Below, in pieces: positions 1-7,932 of a stretch of DNA of 20,691 nt. Below the pieces are notes generated by a model. The model did not search any database. It was not told where the DNA came from and worked only from the letters and a program-made list of their open reading frames with translations. The stretch comes from Candidatus Poribacteria bacterium. Lineage in GTDB: Bacteria; Poribacteria; WGA-4E; WGA-3G. Where the stretch lies: assembly GCA_009845505.1 (NCBI GenBank), contig VXZL01000158.1, positions 1 through 20,691 of the forward strand. Direction: 5' to 3'. Numbering within the stretch: the first letter of the stretch is position 1; every line of letters starts with the position of its first letter. The translations under genes and the position numbers were made by a program.

Positions 1-24
1 TTTATAACCACTTTACAAATTTCC

Positions 25-53
25 TTGCAATACTTGCCATTTTGTCGTAAATT
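25..53 (+). promoter_or_regulatory. weak sigma-70-like promoter candidate
   Basis: TTGCAA at 25-30 and TAAATT at 48-53 are separated by 17 bases and lie about 100 bases upstream of the P460-like gene. Each hexamer matches the consensus only partly and the region is AT-rich, so chance matches are likely. A GAGGA ribosome-binding site at 144-148 precedes the ATG at 156. Confidence 0.25.
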
Positions 54-155
54 AAAGGATATTGTAAACACACATTCCTAAGCGCACGTTTATTTAGGTA
101 TTTAGAAATTCTACAGAATCCATTGGTTTTATACCTATAAATTGAGGAATTAATC

Positions 156-737
156 ATGAAAATCCAAACACGACACCAATTGCTACTTAATCTCGCAGTG
201 ATGGCCACACTGTGTCTATTCTTTACCGCCTGCACCAGTGAAAAGGCTTTGGAGGAGCTTGTTCAAACATCGGAAGAGGAGACGACAGCGATAGATCCCG
301 CTGAACCTACAGATGAAGAACTGGCTGCTCCGCTGCCGGGGCTCCCTGAAGATGTGGCGGGTTACACACAGTGGTTAAAACTAAATGCCGAACCTATACC
401 ACCTGTTCCTCGTGGCGACCCGCACAACGGCGATAAAAATGTTTATGTCAACAAAACACGAGAAACGATTGCGCCCAATGGCGAACAGCAGTTTCCGTAT
501 CCTGATGGGAGTATTGTTGTAAAAGAGGCATATCGTCCCGGTAAGGATTATGTCGGACTCATCGCAATTATGCGAAAAAAAGCGGGTGTGAATCCTGATC
601 ATAACGATTGGGAGTTCATCGAGTATACGCGGAACGCACCGGATGCCGAATTCGGGGTCATAGCTAAAGATGGTGTCTGTTGGGGATGCCACGCCCGAGT
701 CGAAGATATTGATTATGTTTTTACAGAACTTGAATAA
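156..737 (+). CDS. cytochrome P460-like haem lipoprotein
   Basis: A 193-residue exported protein. Residues 1-26 form a signal peptide ending FTAC; Cys26 is a plausible lipidation site, although Phe at -3 is atypical. An acidic, proline-rich linker follows (about 28-65). The rest resembles the cytochrome P460 family: a FPYPDGSIVVKE segment, a hydrophobic GLIAIM strand, an aromatic WEF segment, and a single C-terminal c-type haem motif CWGCH at 175-179. Members of this family are periplasmic haem proteins, some of which oxidise hydroxylamine or take part in redox detoxification; the substrate here cannot be read from sequence. GAGGA at 144-148 supports the ATG. The next gene starts 17 bases after the stop, so the two are probably co-transcribed and may share an electron-transfer role. 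Signal peptide and haem motif are clear; the family assignment is good but not certain. Confidence 0.78.
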   Translation: MKIQTRHQLLLNLAVMATLCLFFTACTSEKALEELVQTSEEETTAIDPAEPTDEELAAPLPGLPEDVAGYTQWLKLNAEPIPPVPRGDPHNGDKNVYVNKTRETIAPNGEQQFPYPDGSIVVKEAYRPGKDYVGLIAIMRKKAGVNPDHNDWEFIEYTRNAPDAEFGVIAKDGVCWGCHARVEDIDYVFTELE

Positions 738-742
738 AGAAT

Positions 743-757
743 AAGGAGGTCCTTTTG
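743..757 (+). promoter_or_regulatory. strong Shine-Dalgarno deciding a TTG start
   Basis: AAGGAGGT at 743-750 is followed four bases later by an in-frame TTG at 755. No comparable site precedes the internal ATG at 824, which begins a textbook signal peptide. The site favours translation from 755, which adds 23 residues before the signal peptide; the alternative start at 824 remains possible. Confidence 0.6.
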
Positions 758-1996
758 AATCCACATTACAGTGAGGTCGTGAAGTATGCCAACGACGCTC
801 TGTTATTAACAAATCCCTTAGGTATGAAAGCGGATACAGTCAAGAAGTCATTTCTACTGCTCGCTCTTGTAGTTGGTGTTACAATGTGCCTCTTTTTACC
901 CAAGGCAGCAGAAGCGCGTCCTGAATTTGCCACTGAGCTTGGCAAAGAGTGTAGTTTCTGCCACATTGACCCGGCTGGCGGTGGTCCCCGAAATCGCGTT
1001 GGCGAAATCTTTGAGGAGAACTATTTTGAGTTCCCTGAAGATTTTGATATGGAAGCCGTAACCGAAGAAGCAAAAGAGATTGTCAAGCAGCTCACGACTT
1101 CGCTTGATTTGCAAACTGCATTTATCAAAACAACACATATCGACGAGGGAGAGAACGCGATTGCTGGCTGCAATTCGTGCCACTCTTCGATTGATAGATT
1201 TCTTCTTATGCAAGCAGAGGTCACCTTCAACGCACAAGCCTCTGAACACGTCCGACTCACGCTTTCCAATAACGCGGGGACGACAATGAATGCATTTGCA
1301 ACAGTAGATGCTATTCCAAAACATCTCTATGTCAAAGTCGGACAGTTCCGACTTCCGTTTGCTATCAAACAGAAGGACCACAACATCCTCGTTCGACAGG
1401 GCTATGGACTCGGTTCTAACAAACGGGATGTCGGGGTTGAACTTGGTGGCACCGCAGGAAGACTTTTTTACAATGCCGCCTTCTTTAACGCCGACAATGC
1501 CACGGCAACAGGCGGACTTGGTACAGTCGGTGCCCAACTCGGACCGATTCGAGCGGGTGTCTCTGGTATATTTGAAAAGCCGGGCGAAGACTGGGAACGG
1601 CTCATCGGGGCGTTTCTTACCGCCTCCTTTGCTGGATTGAGCCTTGAAGGCGAATTCAATTTTGGAAACAGTGGCGAAGTTGCCTCTTTCGCACCCGATG
1701 CCGTTGATTCAAAAGGATACTATGTCGGCGCAAGGTACCGACTCCTCCCGCAACTCACGCTCTCCGGTCGATACGGCCTCTTTGATCCGGATAGAACGGT
1801 TAAGGGAGACGCGAGCCAACGAGTGACACTCACCGCCCAATACAACTTTATAGAAAACGGGGCAATCTCTCTATTTTACTGGGCGAATCTTGCGAACCCA
1901 GACCGCAGTCCTGATGATACCATCTCTGATAAAGGCACGTTAAGACAACTCCAAGGCACCGATCAGATTATTTTGATGTCACACTTCTGGTTCTAA
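755..1996 (+). CDS. di-haem cytochrome c / outer-membrane porin fusion
   Basis: 413 residues from the TTG, or 390 from the ATG at 824. A signal peptide begins at the internal Met (residue 24) and ends in AEA near residue 54. Two c-type haem motifs follow, CSFCH at 66-70 and CNSCH at 139-143. From about residue 150 the protein is beta-rich, with alternating strands and a VGQFRLPFAIK segment like that of phosphate-selective (OprP/OprO-type) porins. It ends in SHFWF, and a terminal aromatic residue is the usual outer-membrane barrel insertion signal. I infer a periplasmic di-haem domain tethered to an outer-membrane barrel, possibly passing electrons to or from the surface or to the P460-like lipoprotein encoded 17 bases upstream. 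A sensor-like or plugging role for the haem domain is also possible. Domain order and haem motifs are directly visible; function is inferred. Confidence 0.75.
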   Translation: MNPHYSEVVKYANDALLLTNPLGMKADTVKKSFLLLALVVGVTMCLFLPKAAEARPEFATELGKECSFCHIDPAGGGPRNRVGEIFEENYFEFPEDFDMEAVTEEAKEIVKQLTTSLDLQTAFIKTTHIDEGENAIAGCNSCHSSIDRFLLMQAEVTFNAQASEHVRLTLSNNAGTTMNAFATVDAIPKHLYVKVGQFRLPFAIKQKDHNILVRQGYGLGSNKRDVGVELGGTAGRLFYNAAFFNADNATATGGLGTVGAQLGPIRAGVSGIFEKPGEDWERLIGAFLTASFAGLSLEGEFNFGNSGEVASFAPDAVDSKGYYVGARYRLLPQLTLSGRYGLFDPDRTVKGDASQRVTLTAQYNFIENGAISLFYWANLANPDRSPDDTISDKGTLRQLQGTDQIILMSHFWF

Positions 1997-2013
1997 CCGT
2001 TGTCTGGATCTGT

Positions 2014-2040
2014 CCCTGTTTGTAATAGACAGGGTTTGTG
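2014..2040 (+). terminator. weak terminator-like hairpin
   Basis: CCCTGT (2014-2019) pairs with ACAGGG (2029-2034) across a 9-base loop, followed by TTTGTG. It lies 18 bases after the porin stop. The stem is short and the T-run has only three bases, so this is a possible terminator only. Confidence 0.35.
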
Positions 2041-2070
2041 AGTTAATGGTTTTACCTTCATATAATTTTG

Positions 2071-2098
2071 TAAGGACGGATTGCAGTATCCGTCCTTA
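2071..2098. repeat. perfect 11-bp inverted repeat
   Basis: TAAGGACGGAT (2071-2081) and ATCCGTCCTTA (2088-2098) are exact reverse complements around the loop TGCAGT. No T-run follows on either strand, so a simple rho-independent terminator is unlikely. The shape (GTAA immediately before a long hairpin) recalls the GTAG-hairpin elements elsewhere in the window, and its CGGAT/ATCCG core is shared with the hairpin at 16354-16387. Confidence 0.6.
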
Positions 2099-2227
2099 TG
2101 TGTTCATATTTACACATAACGCCACTCAAAGACACCTTGTTTATCTTTGGCACATTCTGGCGAGATTTGGAAACCCATCTGGACTTGACTTCCCTACTTT
2201 AAGCACTAAAAAAAAATAAAACTCGGT

Positions 2228-2243
2228 TGGCATAAAAATTGCT
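2228..2243 (+). promoter_or_regulatory. sigma-54-type (-24/-12) promoter candidate
   Basis: TGGCATA, four bases, then TTGCT fits the 16-base sigma-54 spacing (TGGCACG-N4-TTGCW), with the invariant GG and GC at the right distance. A transcription start near 2254 would lie about 57 bases upstream of the ATG at 2311. A sigma-70 reading (TTGGCA at 2227-2232 with TAGAAA at 2248-2253) has a poor 15-base spacer. No activator gene or upstream activator site was identified. Confidence 0.42.
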
Positions 2244-2310
2244 ACTGTAGAAATTGCGAAATTAAAAAATATCAAAAAATAATCTGTCGCTTTTCCGAGA
2301 GGGTATTTTC

Positions 2311-5300
2311 ATGGTAGCTAAACTTTCCAAGGACTTTCTAATCGGTGTGATTGGGCTAATGGCGCTAATCCTCGTTGCCTGTATTTTCTACATTGTACAG
2401 GATAACATGACTGCGCGAACACGTTATAGTGTCAAAACCTTCACGCCGCAAGGAGAGGTGCCACAATGGGTCGATTTTTCGATTACGTTTTCAGAGGTGA
2501 TCGTTGATAAGTCACGCGTCGGCACCGAAATCCCAGCCGAAGCGTTTCGGTTTACGCCAGCTGTTCAAGGCACAGCACGCTGGGTCGCACGCGATAGAAT
2601 CGGGTTTTTCTTAGATGCACCTTTGGCACCCGCCGCACAGTATACTGTTCAACTCACACCCGACCTGAACCCATCTGAAACATTTTTACTCACCGGACAA
2701 AAAGATTTCAAATTCGCGACTGAGCCTTTCACAATAGAGCAGACACGCATGGAATTTACCACAAATGAGGCACGTGAACAGGCAACAGGGTTTGGTACGA
2801 TAGCGTTCAACTACCCTGTAACGACAGCTGATTTAAAAGCACATCTCTCTATTGAATTAGATGATGGAACAGAAATCCCGTATCAGATTGAGACCAACGC
2901 TGCTACGGCACGGACAGTTCGATTCAAAACACAACGGATAAAACGCGGCAGTGCCGACCGAGAAATAAAAGTTAAGATTGAAAGAGGATTTAAATGCACA
3001 GGCGGACAAATCGGTCTTGAGAAAGCACATGTCACGCCTGTTATGCTTCGAGGTATAGGAACACTCGGGGTAACATATTCGGACGTTTGGGAAAGTGACG
3101 GCACGCCATATATTTCAGTCAGTTTCAGCGCACCTGTACTTGGTGATACCGTCGAACCCTATCTGGAACTTACACCGGCAGTAGCGTATCAAGTCGTCGC
3201 TGATTATCGGAATATAGAAATCCACGGCGATTTCAAGCGGCGCACAACCTATACGCTGAAAATTCGGCGCGGTCTGACAGCGCGAAATGATGCCGTTTTG
3301 AAACAAGACTATATGACAAGGCTGAGAATCCCGGATATTCGACCGCAGCTTCGATTCCTGGGGGACGGTTTCTTTCTTGCACGGGAAGGGCAATTAAACC
3401 TCGGACTCACAACGATTAACATTGAGCGCGTAAAACTTGATATCGAAAAAGTTTTTGCGAATAACCTTGTCTATGTCTCAAAATTAGAGAGGTGGAGTCG
3501 CTGGAGCCGGAACTTGGGTAAACCTATTCATACGGAAGTACTTGACATTCCATCGCAGTTGAACCAGGAGGTGACGGTACCGATCTCCTTGGAAGACTAT
3601 CTGTCAGACGAACATGTCGGTATCTTTAAAGTTGTGGCGCGGAACGCGCAGCGGGAATGGGACAGTGCACATCAATGGGTACTCGTTACGGATTTGGGCA
3701 TCACTGCCAAACGCGCTGGGGATAGCCTATCCGTTTGGGTAAAATCTCTTGCTACCGGCGCAGCAGTGCCGACAGCGCGCGTCAAACTCATCAGCGATAA
3801 TAACCAAACGCTCCTCAGCGGCACAACTAACTGGGCAGGCTTTGTCGAATTCACGGATGTCGCTGAGAAAACGGAAGATTTCACACCCTTTATGATTACC
3901 GTCGCCAAGCGCGATGATCTTGCTTTCGTTCAATTGGATCGGCACGAAATCGCAACGGCGGATTTCGATATCTCAGGTCCCGCCTATTTGCAAAAGGGCT
4001 ATGAAGCCTTTCTCTATACAAGTCGCGGTGTCTATCGACCCGGTGAGACTGTCCAACTTGCGGGTATCGTCCGCGCACCGAAACAGGCAACGCCAAAGCC
4101 GCTGCCTACCCGTATTGAAGTGCTCTCTCCAGATGGTAGAATCCTACGAGAATTGAGGCAGCGAACGACGAAAGCCGGTGCCTGTGAGATGCGAATTCCG
4201 ATTCCTGACTACGCACAGACGGGTAATTACATCGCCAAAATGCTGATTGCTGATAAGGTTGTCGGAAGAACCCAATTTCAGGTTGAGGAATTCATGCCCG
4301 ACCGGATGAAGGTCGGCATCACTACGGACAAATCTATCTACAGGCTTGGAGATGAAATCGACATTCAAGTGGATGCTGTTAATCTGTTCGGCCCACCGGC
4401 TGCGGGACGAAAGGTTCAGGTTTCATGCGAATTGAGATCGATCTCCATCGCGGCTGCTGGCGGCATTTCATCAGCAGAATTTAATACAGCAAAATGGCGC
4501 ACCTTCATCTTCGGAAGCACTGGATCGAACTTTGCCAAACAGTTTGAAAGTCAACGCGTTGAACTCGGAGAAGCTAAAACTGATCCATCAGGTAAGGCGC
4601 GCTATCAATTCGCTATTCCTTCAACCGTGAAAGCACCCTCTCTGTTAAATGGAGTGCTCACGGCTACCGTCAGTGAAATCGGAGGCAGGGCTGTCACGGC
4701 TTCACACCGAGTCGTTATCCATCCGTATTCGCATTATGTCGGGCTTCGACGCACAAATATGGCGGACGCTAAGATTAATCAGCCGGTCCGTATCGACTAT
4801 GTAGCCGTTGATGATGCTATGGCTGTTGCGCCTGGACGCGCTTTACGGTTGAGCCTCCACAAAGTCAACTGGAACACGATACTTCGGCAGAATACAGCTG
4901 GACGTTATGAATACGTCTCCGAACCGCAGACGACCGAGGTCGAGACACACGACTTAACTTCGGCAGAGACAGCACAGCCCCTAACACTAACACCTTCAGG
5001 CTACGGTGAATATCGCGTCCGACTTGAGGACCTCAAATCGACGGCGACAGCGGAAATCGGATTCTACGTTAACGGTTGGGGCAATACGGCGGTGTCTATG
5101 GAACATCCGACCCGCTTGGATCTGACCCTCAATAAGCCTGCCTATCGTTCTGGTGAAACAGCGAAACTACATGTCAAAGCACCCTTCCCCGGTACGCTCC
5201 TGCTGACCGTTGAGCGGGACAAAGTCCTGAGTTACCGCACGATTGCGATGAAAGAAAATACCGCGACTTTGTCAATTCCTGTGCGGTCGAGTTATAGACC

Positions 5301-7932
5301 AAACGTTTACCTTTCTGCAACGCTGATTCGTCCTATGCCTGTGGATACTGTATCGCTGGACCACTATCAACCACTTCCAGCACGAGCATTTGGCGTGATA
5401 CCCTTGAAACTGGATGCAACCCAGAGAAGGCTTTCGATAGATATGTTTCTTTCACAACAGGATGAGGCGGGTGTATCTTCAAAGGTTCCACTTTCCGGTG
5501 AAGGGATGCGTATTGTGGACGGAGAAAATACTGAGGTAGCTGTCCGACCGAACAGCAGTGTGGACATCACCTTCCAAGTGCAAGGCAGACGTTCATGGCA
5601 GAAATACGAGGTCTGTATCGCAGCTGTGGACGAAGGAATCCTTTCGCTGACAGATTTCCAAACGCCTGATCCACACGATTACTTCTATCGGCAGCGCGGA
5701 TTAAAGACGCGCTCCTTTGACCTGTATAGCGGTATTTTGCCTGAAATTGCCGGTCTCACTGATAATTCGAGTACAGGGGGTGATGCTGCACCCGACACAG
5801 CACGAAGCAAACGGCTTAATACCGGTAGCATTATACGGGTGAAACCGATCTCGCTTTGGTCTGGATTCGTGCAAACCGATGGAAGGGGACGCGGTACTGT
5901 TCAATTTAAAATCCCGCAATTCAACGGGAAATTACGATTGATGGCTGTTGCTTTCGCCGGCGCAAATTACGGTGCTACGGAGGCATACTTGACTGTCCGT
6001 GAGCCTATTGTCCTAACGCCAACCTTCCCACGCTTCTTGGCAGGGGGAGACAAACTCCGTGTACCTGTTACCCTTTTTAACGGGACAGGTGAGGCTGGCG
6101 AATTTACTGTCGAATTGCAAACCGAAGGGGCTGTGCAGCTCCTGTCAGCAACTGCTGCGAATGGGATGTCTCAAACGCCACCTCCCTCTGTAGGAGAGAT
6201 GTCCCAATCCCGACGGCTCTTTGTTGATGCCGGGGCGGAAGCACAGGCGTTTTTCGATATTCACGTTCACGATGCGATTGGGGAAGTCGGTTTCAATCTA
6301 TCTGCACAGGGAAATGCTGAGACCGCCGAGATAGACGTGAAACTTCCATTACGTTCTACCGCCCCACCTGTCACAAAGACAGGGCAAGGCGTGGTCCGTG
6401 CTGGTAAACCGGTCGATTTCATTTTCCCCGCAAATTTGATACCGGATTCCTCGGAATTCAGCCTCACGTTATCGCCGTTTCCAAATATCGCTTTTGCTGA
6501 TAGCCTCCGTTCCCTTGTCCGTTATCCGTATGGATGTTTGGAGCAGACGACGAGTCGGGTTTTTCCGCTCCTCTATTTCAGTGATCTGGCGCGAAGTGTT
6601 GAACCGATGCTCGCCAATGAGGATTTAGTCGATCACTATATTACGTCAGGTATCACTAAATTAGAAAGCATGCTAACGGCAAGGAATCATTTCGCTTACT
6701 GGCCCGGCGGAACTTACATCAACGCGTGGAGTAGTATCTATGCCTCCCATTTCCTCGTTGAAGCTCGGAAAGCGGGCTATGAGGTTGCAGATCGGGTCTA
6801 CGACACAATGCTGGACGGTTTGCGGGAACGGGCAAAGTTCTCACCAAACGCAGAGGGTCGAGATGACTCTGAAAGGATAAAGACGGATACCGCACTTGCG
6901 ACCTATGCTGCTTATGTCTTAGCCGCCGCTGGGCACCCCGATCGCGGAACAATGAATTATCTGAAGAATAGAGGGTTGAGTGGACTTAGCGACTATAGCC
7001 ACTTTCAACTTGCTGGCGCGTTCGCACTTAGTGGCGAATTAGAAACCGCGCTGTCAATGCTACCGGTTTCAGTATCACCAGGTGTGAATGATAAAAACAG
7101 CACGCGGTGGGAGACAGGTGGTACTTTTGACTCTCCAATTCGAGCACAAGCTATCATGCTCGATACGCTTGCCGAAGTCAATGAGAATCATCCATCAATC
7201 CCTATGCTCGTTAAGAATCTAAGAGACGCTGCATCCGACGGGAACCGATGGAGAACAACACAGGATAACGCTTTTGCTTTCCTTGCACTCGGTAAGATTA
7301 TGAAGAAACAGATGGACAAGGACTACACCGGCACTCTGAAAATTAATGGTGAAGATTTTGCTGACTTCGATGCAACGGAGGCACGCTACACCCATGAGGG
7401 GTGGGATGGGGTGCGCGTGCAACTTTCTGTCGAAGGCAAGGGAAGCTGTTACTATTACTGGAGTGCTTATGGCATTCAACGTGACTCCTATGTTGAAGAA
7501 TACGAGCGTGAAATACAAGCGCGCCGTCGCTACTTCAACAAAGATGGCGAGGAATTGGCTCGACAGTTTGCGCACGGGGATTTAATCGTTGCGGAGATAA
7601 CCGTTAAAGCACTTACTGCTAATCTGGAAAACGTCGTTGTTGTGGATATGTTGCCTGCCGGATTCGAGATTGAGAACCCGCGGTTGGAGTCTCGTGCGGG
7701 AATTCCGTGGCTGAGAGCGCAGGACTTCAAGCCGGACTATCTCGATATTCGCGATGATCGGCTCATTTTCTTCGGCACGTTCCCGCGTCAGCGCGAACGT
7801 AAATTCTATTACGCACTCCGTGCTGTCACGCAGGGCGAATTTACCTTGCCACCTATCGCTGCCGAAGCGATGTACGATGCAACGAAATCTACTGTAAGTG
7901 GTAGCGCGCGTATTGAAGTGGTTACAGAGTGA
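2311..7932 (+). CDS. yfhM: bacterial alpha-2-macroglobulin, thioester type
   Basis: An 1873-residue envelope protein of the bacterial alpha-2-macroglobulin family, thought to trap attacking proteases in the periplasm. Residues 9-29 form a hydrophobic segment containing LVAC at 21-24: it could be a lipobox (as in the E. coli protein) or a signal anchor, since hydrophobic residues continue after the Cys. Visible family landmarks in order: RGVYRPGETV at 572-581 (MG2-type domain), AVDEGIL near 1105, a Gly/Ala/Ser-rich flexible stretch near 1151-1172 where the bait region would lie, WSGFV and the conserved A2M block near 1180-1270, and the thioester motif CLEQ at 1409-1412 within YPYGCLEQTTSR. The helical thioester domain follows to about 1700, then a C-terminal receptor-binding-like domain. 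The thioester Cys and Gln are intact. The stop codon overlaps the pbpC start by one base, matching the known bacterial A2M-PBP1C gene pair. Confidence 0.93.
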   Translation: MVAKLSKDFLIGVIGLMALILVACIFYIVQDNMTARTRYSVKTFTPQGEVPQWVDFSITFSEVIVDKSRVGTEIPAEAFRFTPAVQGTARWVARDRIGFFLDAPLAPAAQYTVQLTPDLNPSETFLLTGQKDFKFATEPFTIEQTRMEFTTNEAREQATGFGTIAFNYPVTTADLKAHLSIELDDGTEIPYQIETNAATARTVRFKTQRIKRGSADREIKVKIERGFKCTGGQIGLEKAHVTPVMLRGIGTLGVTYSDVWESDGTPYISVSFSAPVLGDTVEPYLELTPAVAYQVVADYRNIEIHGDFKRRTTYTLKIRRGLTARNDAVLKQDYMTRLRIPDIRPQLRFLGDGFFLAREGQLNLGLTTINIERVKLDIEKVFANNLVYVSKLERWSRWSRNLGKPIHTEVLDIPSQLNQEVTVPISLEDYLSDEHVGIFKVVARNAQREWDSAHQWVLVTDLGITAKRAGDSLSVWVKSLATGAAVPTARVKLISDNNQTLLSGTTNWAGFVEFTDVAEKTEDFTPFMITVAKRDDLAFVQLDRHEIATADFDISGPAYLQKGYEAFLYTSRGVYRPGETVQLAGIVRAPKQATPKPLPTRIEVLSPDGRILRELRQRTTKAGACEMRIPIPDYAQTGNYIAKMLIADKVVGRTQFQVEEFMPDRMKVGITTDKSIYRLGDEIDIQVDAVNLFGPPAAGRKVQVSCELRSISIAAAGGISSAEFNTAKWRTFIFGSTGSNFAKQFESQRVELGEAKTDPSGKARYQFAIPSTVKAPSLLNGVLTATVSEIGGRAVTASHRVVIHPYSHYVGLRRTNMADAKINQPVRIDYVAVDDAMAVAPGRALRLSLHKVNWNTILRQNTAGRYEYVSEPQTTEVETHDLTSAETAQPLTLTPSGYGEYRVRLEDLKSTATAEIGFYVNGWGNTAVSMEHPTRLDLTLNKPAYRSGETAKLHVKAPFPGTLLLTVERDKVLSYRTIAMKENTATLSIPVRSSYRPNVYLSATLIRPMPVDTVSLDHYQPLPARAFGVIPLKLDATQRRLSIDMFLSQQDEAGVSSKVPLSGEGMRIVDGENTEVAVRPNSSVDITFQVQGRRSWQKYEVCIAAVDEGILSLTDFQTPDPHDYFYRQRGLKTRSFDLYSGILPEIAGLTDNSSTGGDAAPDTARSKRLNTGSIIRVKPISLWSGFVQTDGRGRGTVQFKIPQFNGKLRLMAVAFAGANYGATEAYLTVREPIVLTPTFPRFLAGGDKLRVPVTLFNGTGEAGEFTVELQTEGAVQLLSATAANGMSQTPPPSVGEMSQSRRLFVDAGAEAQAFFDIHVHDAIGEVGFNLSAQGNAETAEIDVKLPLRSTAPPVTKTGQGVVRAGKPVDFIFPANLIPDSSEFSLTLSPFPNIAFADSLRSLVRYPYGCLEQTTSRVFPLLYFSDLARSVEPMLANEDLVDHYITSGITKLESMLTARNHFAYWPGGTYINAWSSIYASHFLVEARKAGYEVADRVYDTMLDGLRERAKFSPNAEGRDDSERIKTDTALATYAAYVLAAAGHPDRGTMNYLKNRGLSGLSDYSHFQLAGAFALSGELETALSMLPVSVSPGVNDKNSTRWETGGTFDSPIRAQAIMLDTLAEVNENHPSIPMLVKNLRDAASDGNRWRTTQDNAFAFLALGKIMKKQMDKDYTGTLKINGEDFADFDATEARYTHEGWDGVRVQLSVEGKGSCYYYWSAYGIQRDSYVEEYEREIQARRRYFNKDGEELARQFAHGDLIVAEITVKALTANLENVVVVDMLPAGFEIENPRLESRAGIPWLRAQDFKPDYLDIRDDRLIFFGTFPRQRERKFYYALRAVTQGEFTLPPIAAEAMYDATKSTVSGSARIEVVTE

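Larger units (their letters stand above)
1997..2310. other. 314-base intergenic region
   Basis: No convincing gene was seen. The region holds a weak hairpin just after the porin gene (2014-2034), a perfect 11-bp-arm inverted repeat (2071-2098), an A-rich stretch, and a -24/-12 promoter match (2228-2243) ahead of the alpha-2-macroglobulin gene. A weak GAGGG ribosome-binding site lies around 2298-2302. Confidence 0.7.

Noticed and set aside
896..1537. 213-codon open frame on the minus strand opposite the di-haem porin gene
   Set aside because: Lies wholly antisense to a gene with haem motifs, signal peptide and barrel pattern. Its product has no recognisable domain and is Cys-rich in an unstructured way.
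2071..2098. Rho-independent terminator
   Set aside because: The stem is perfect but no T-run follows on either strand; recorded as an inverted repeat instead.
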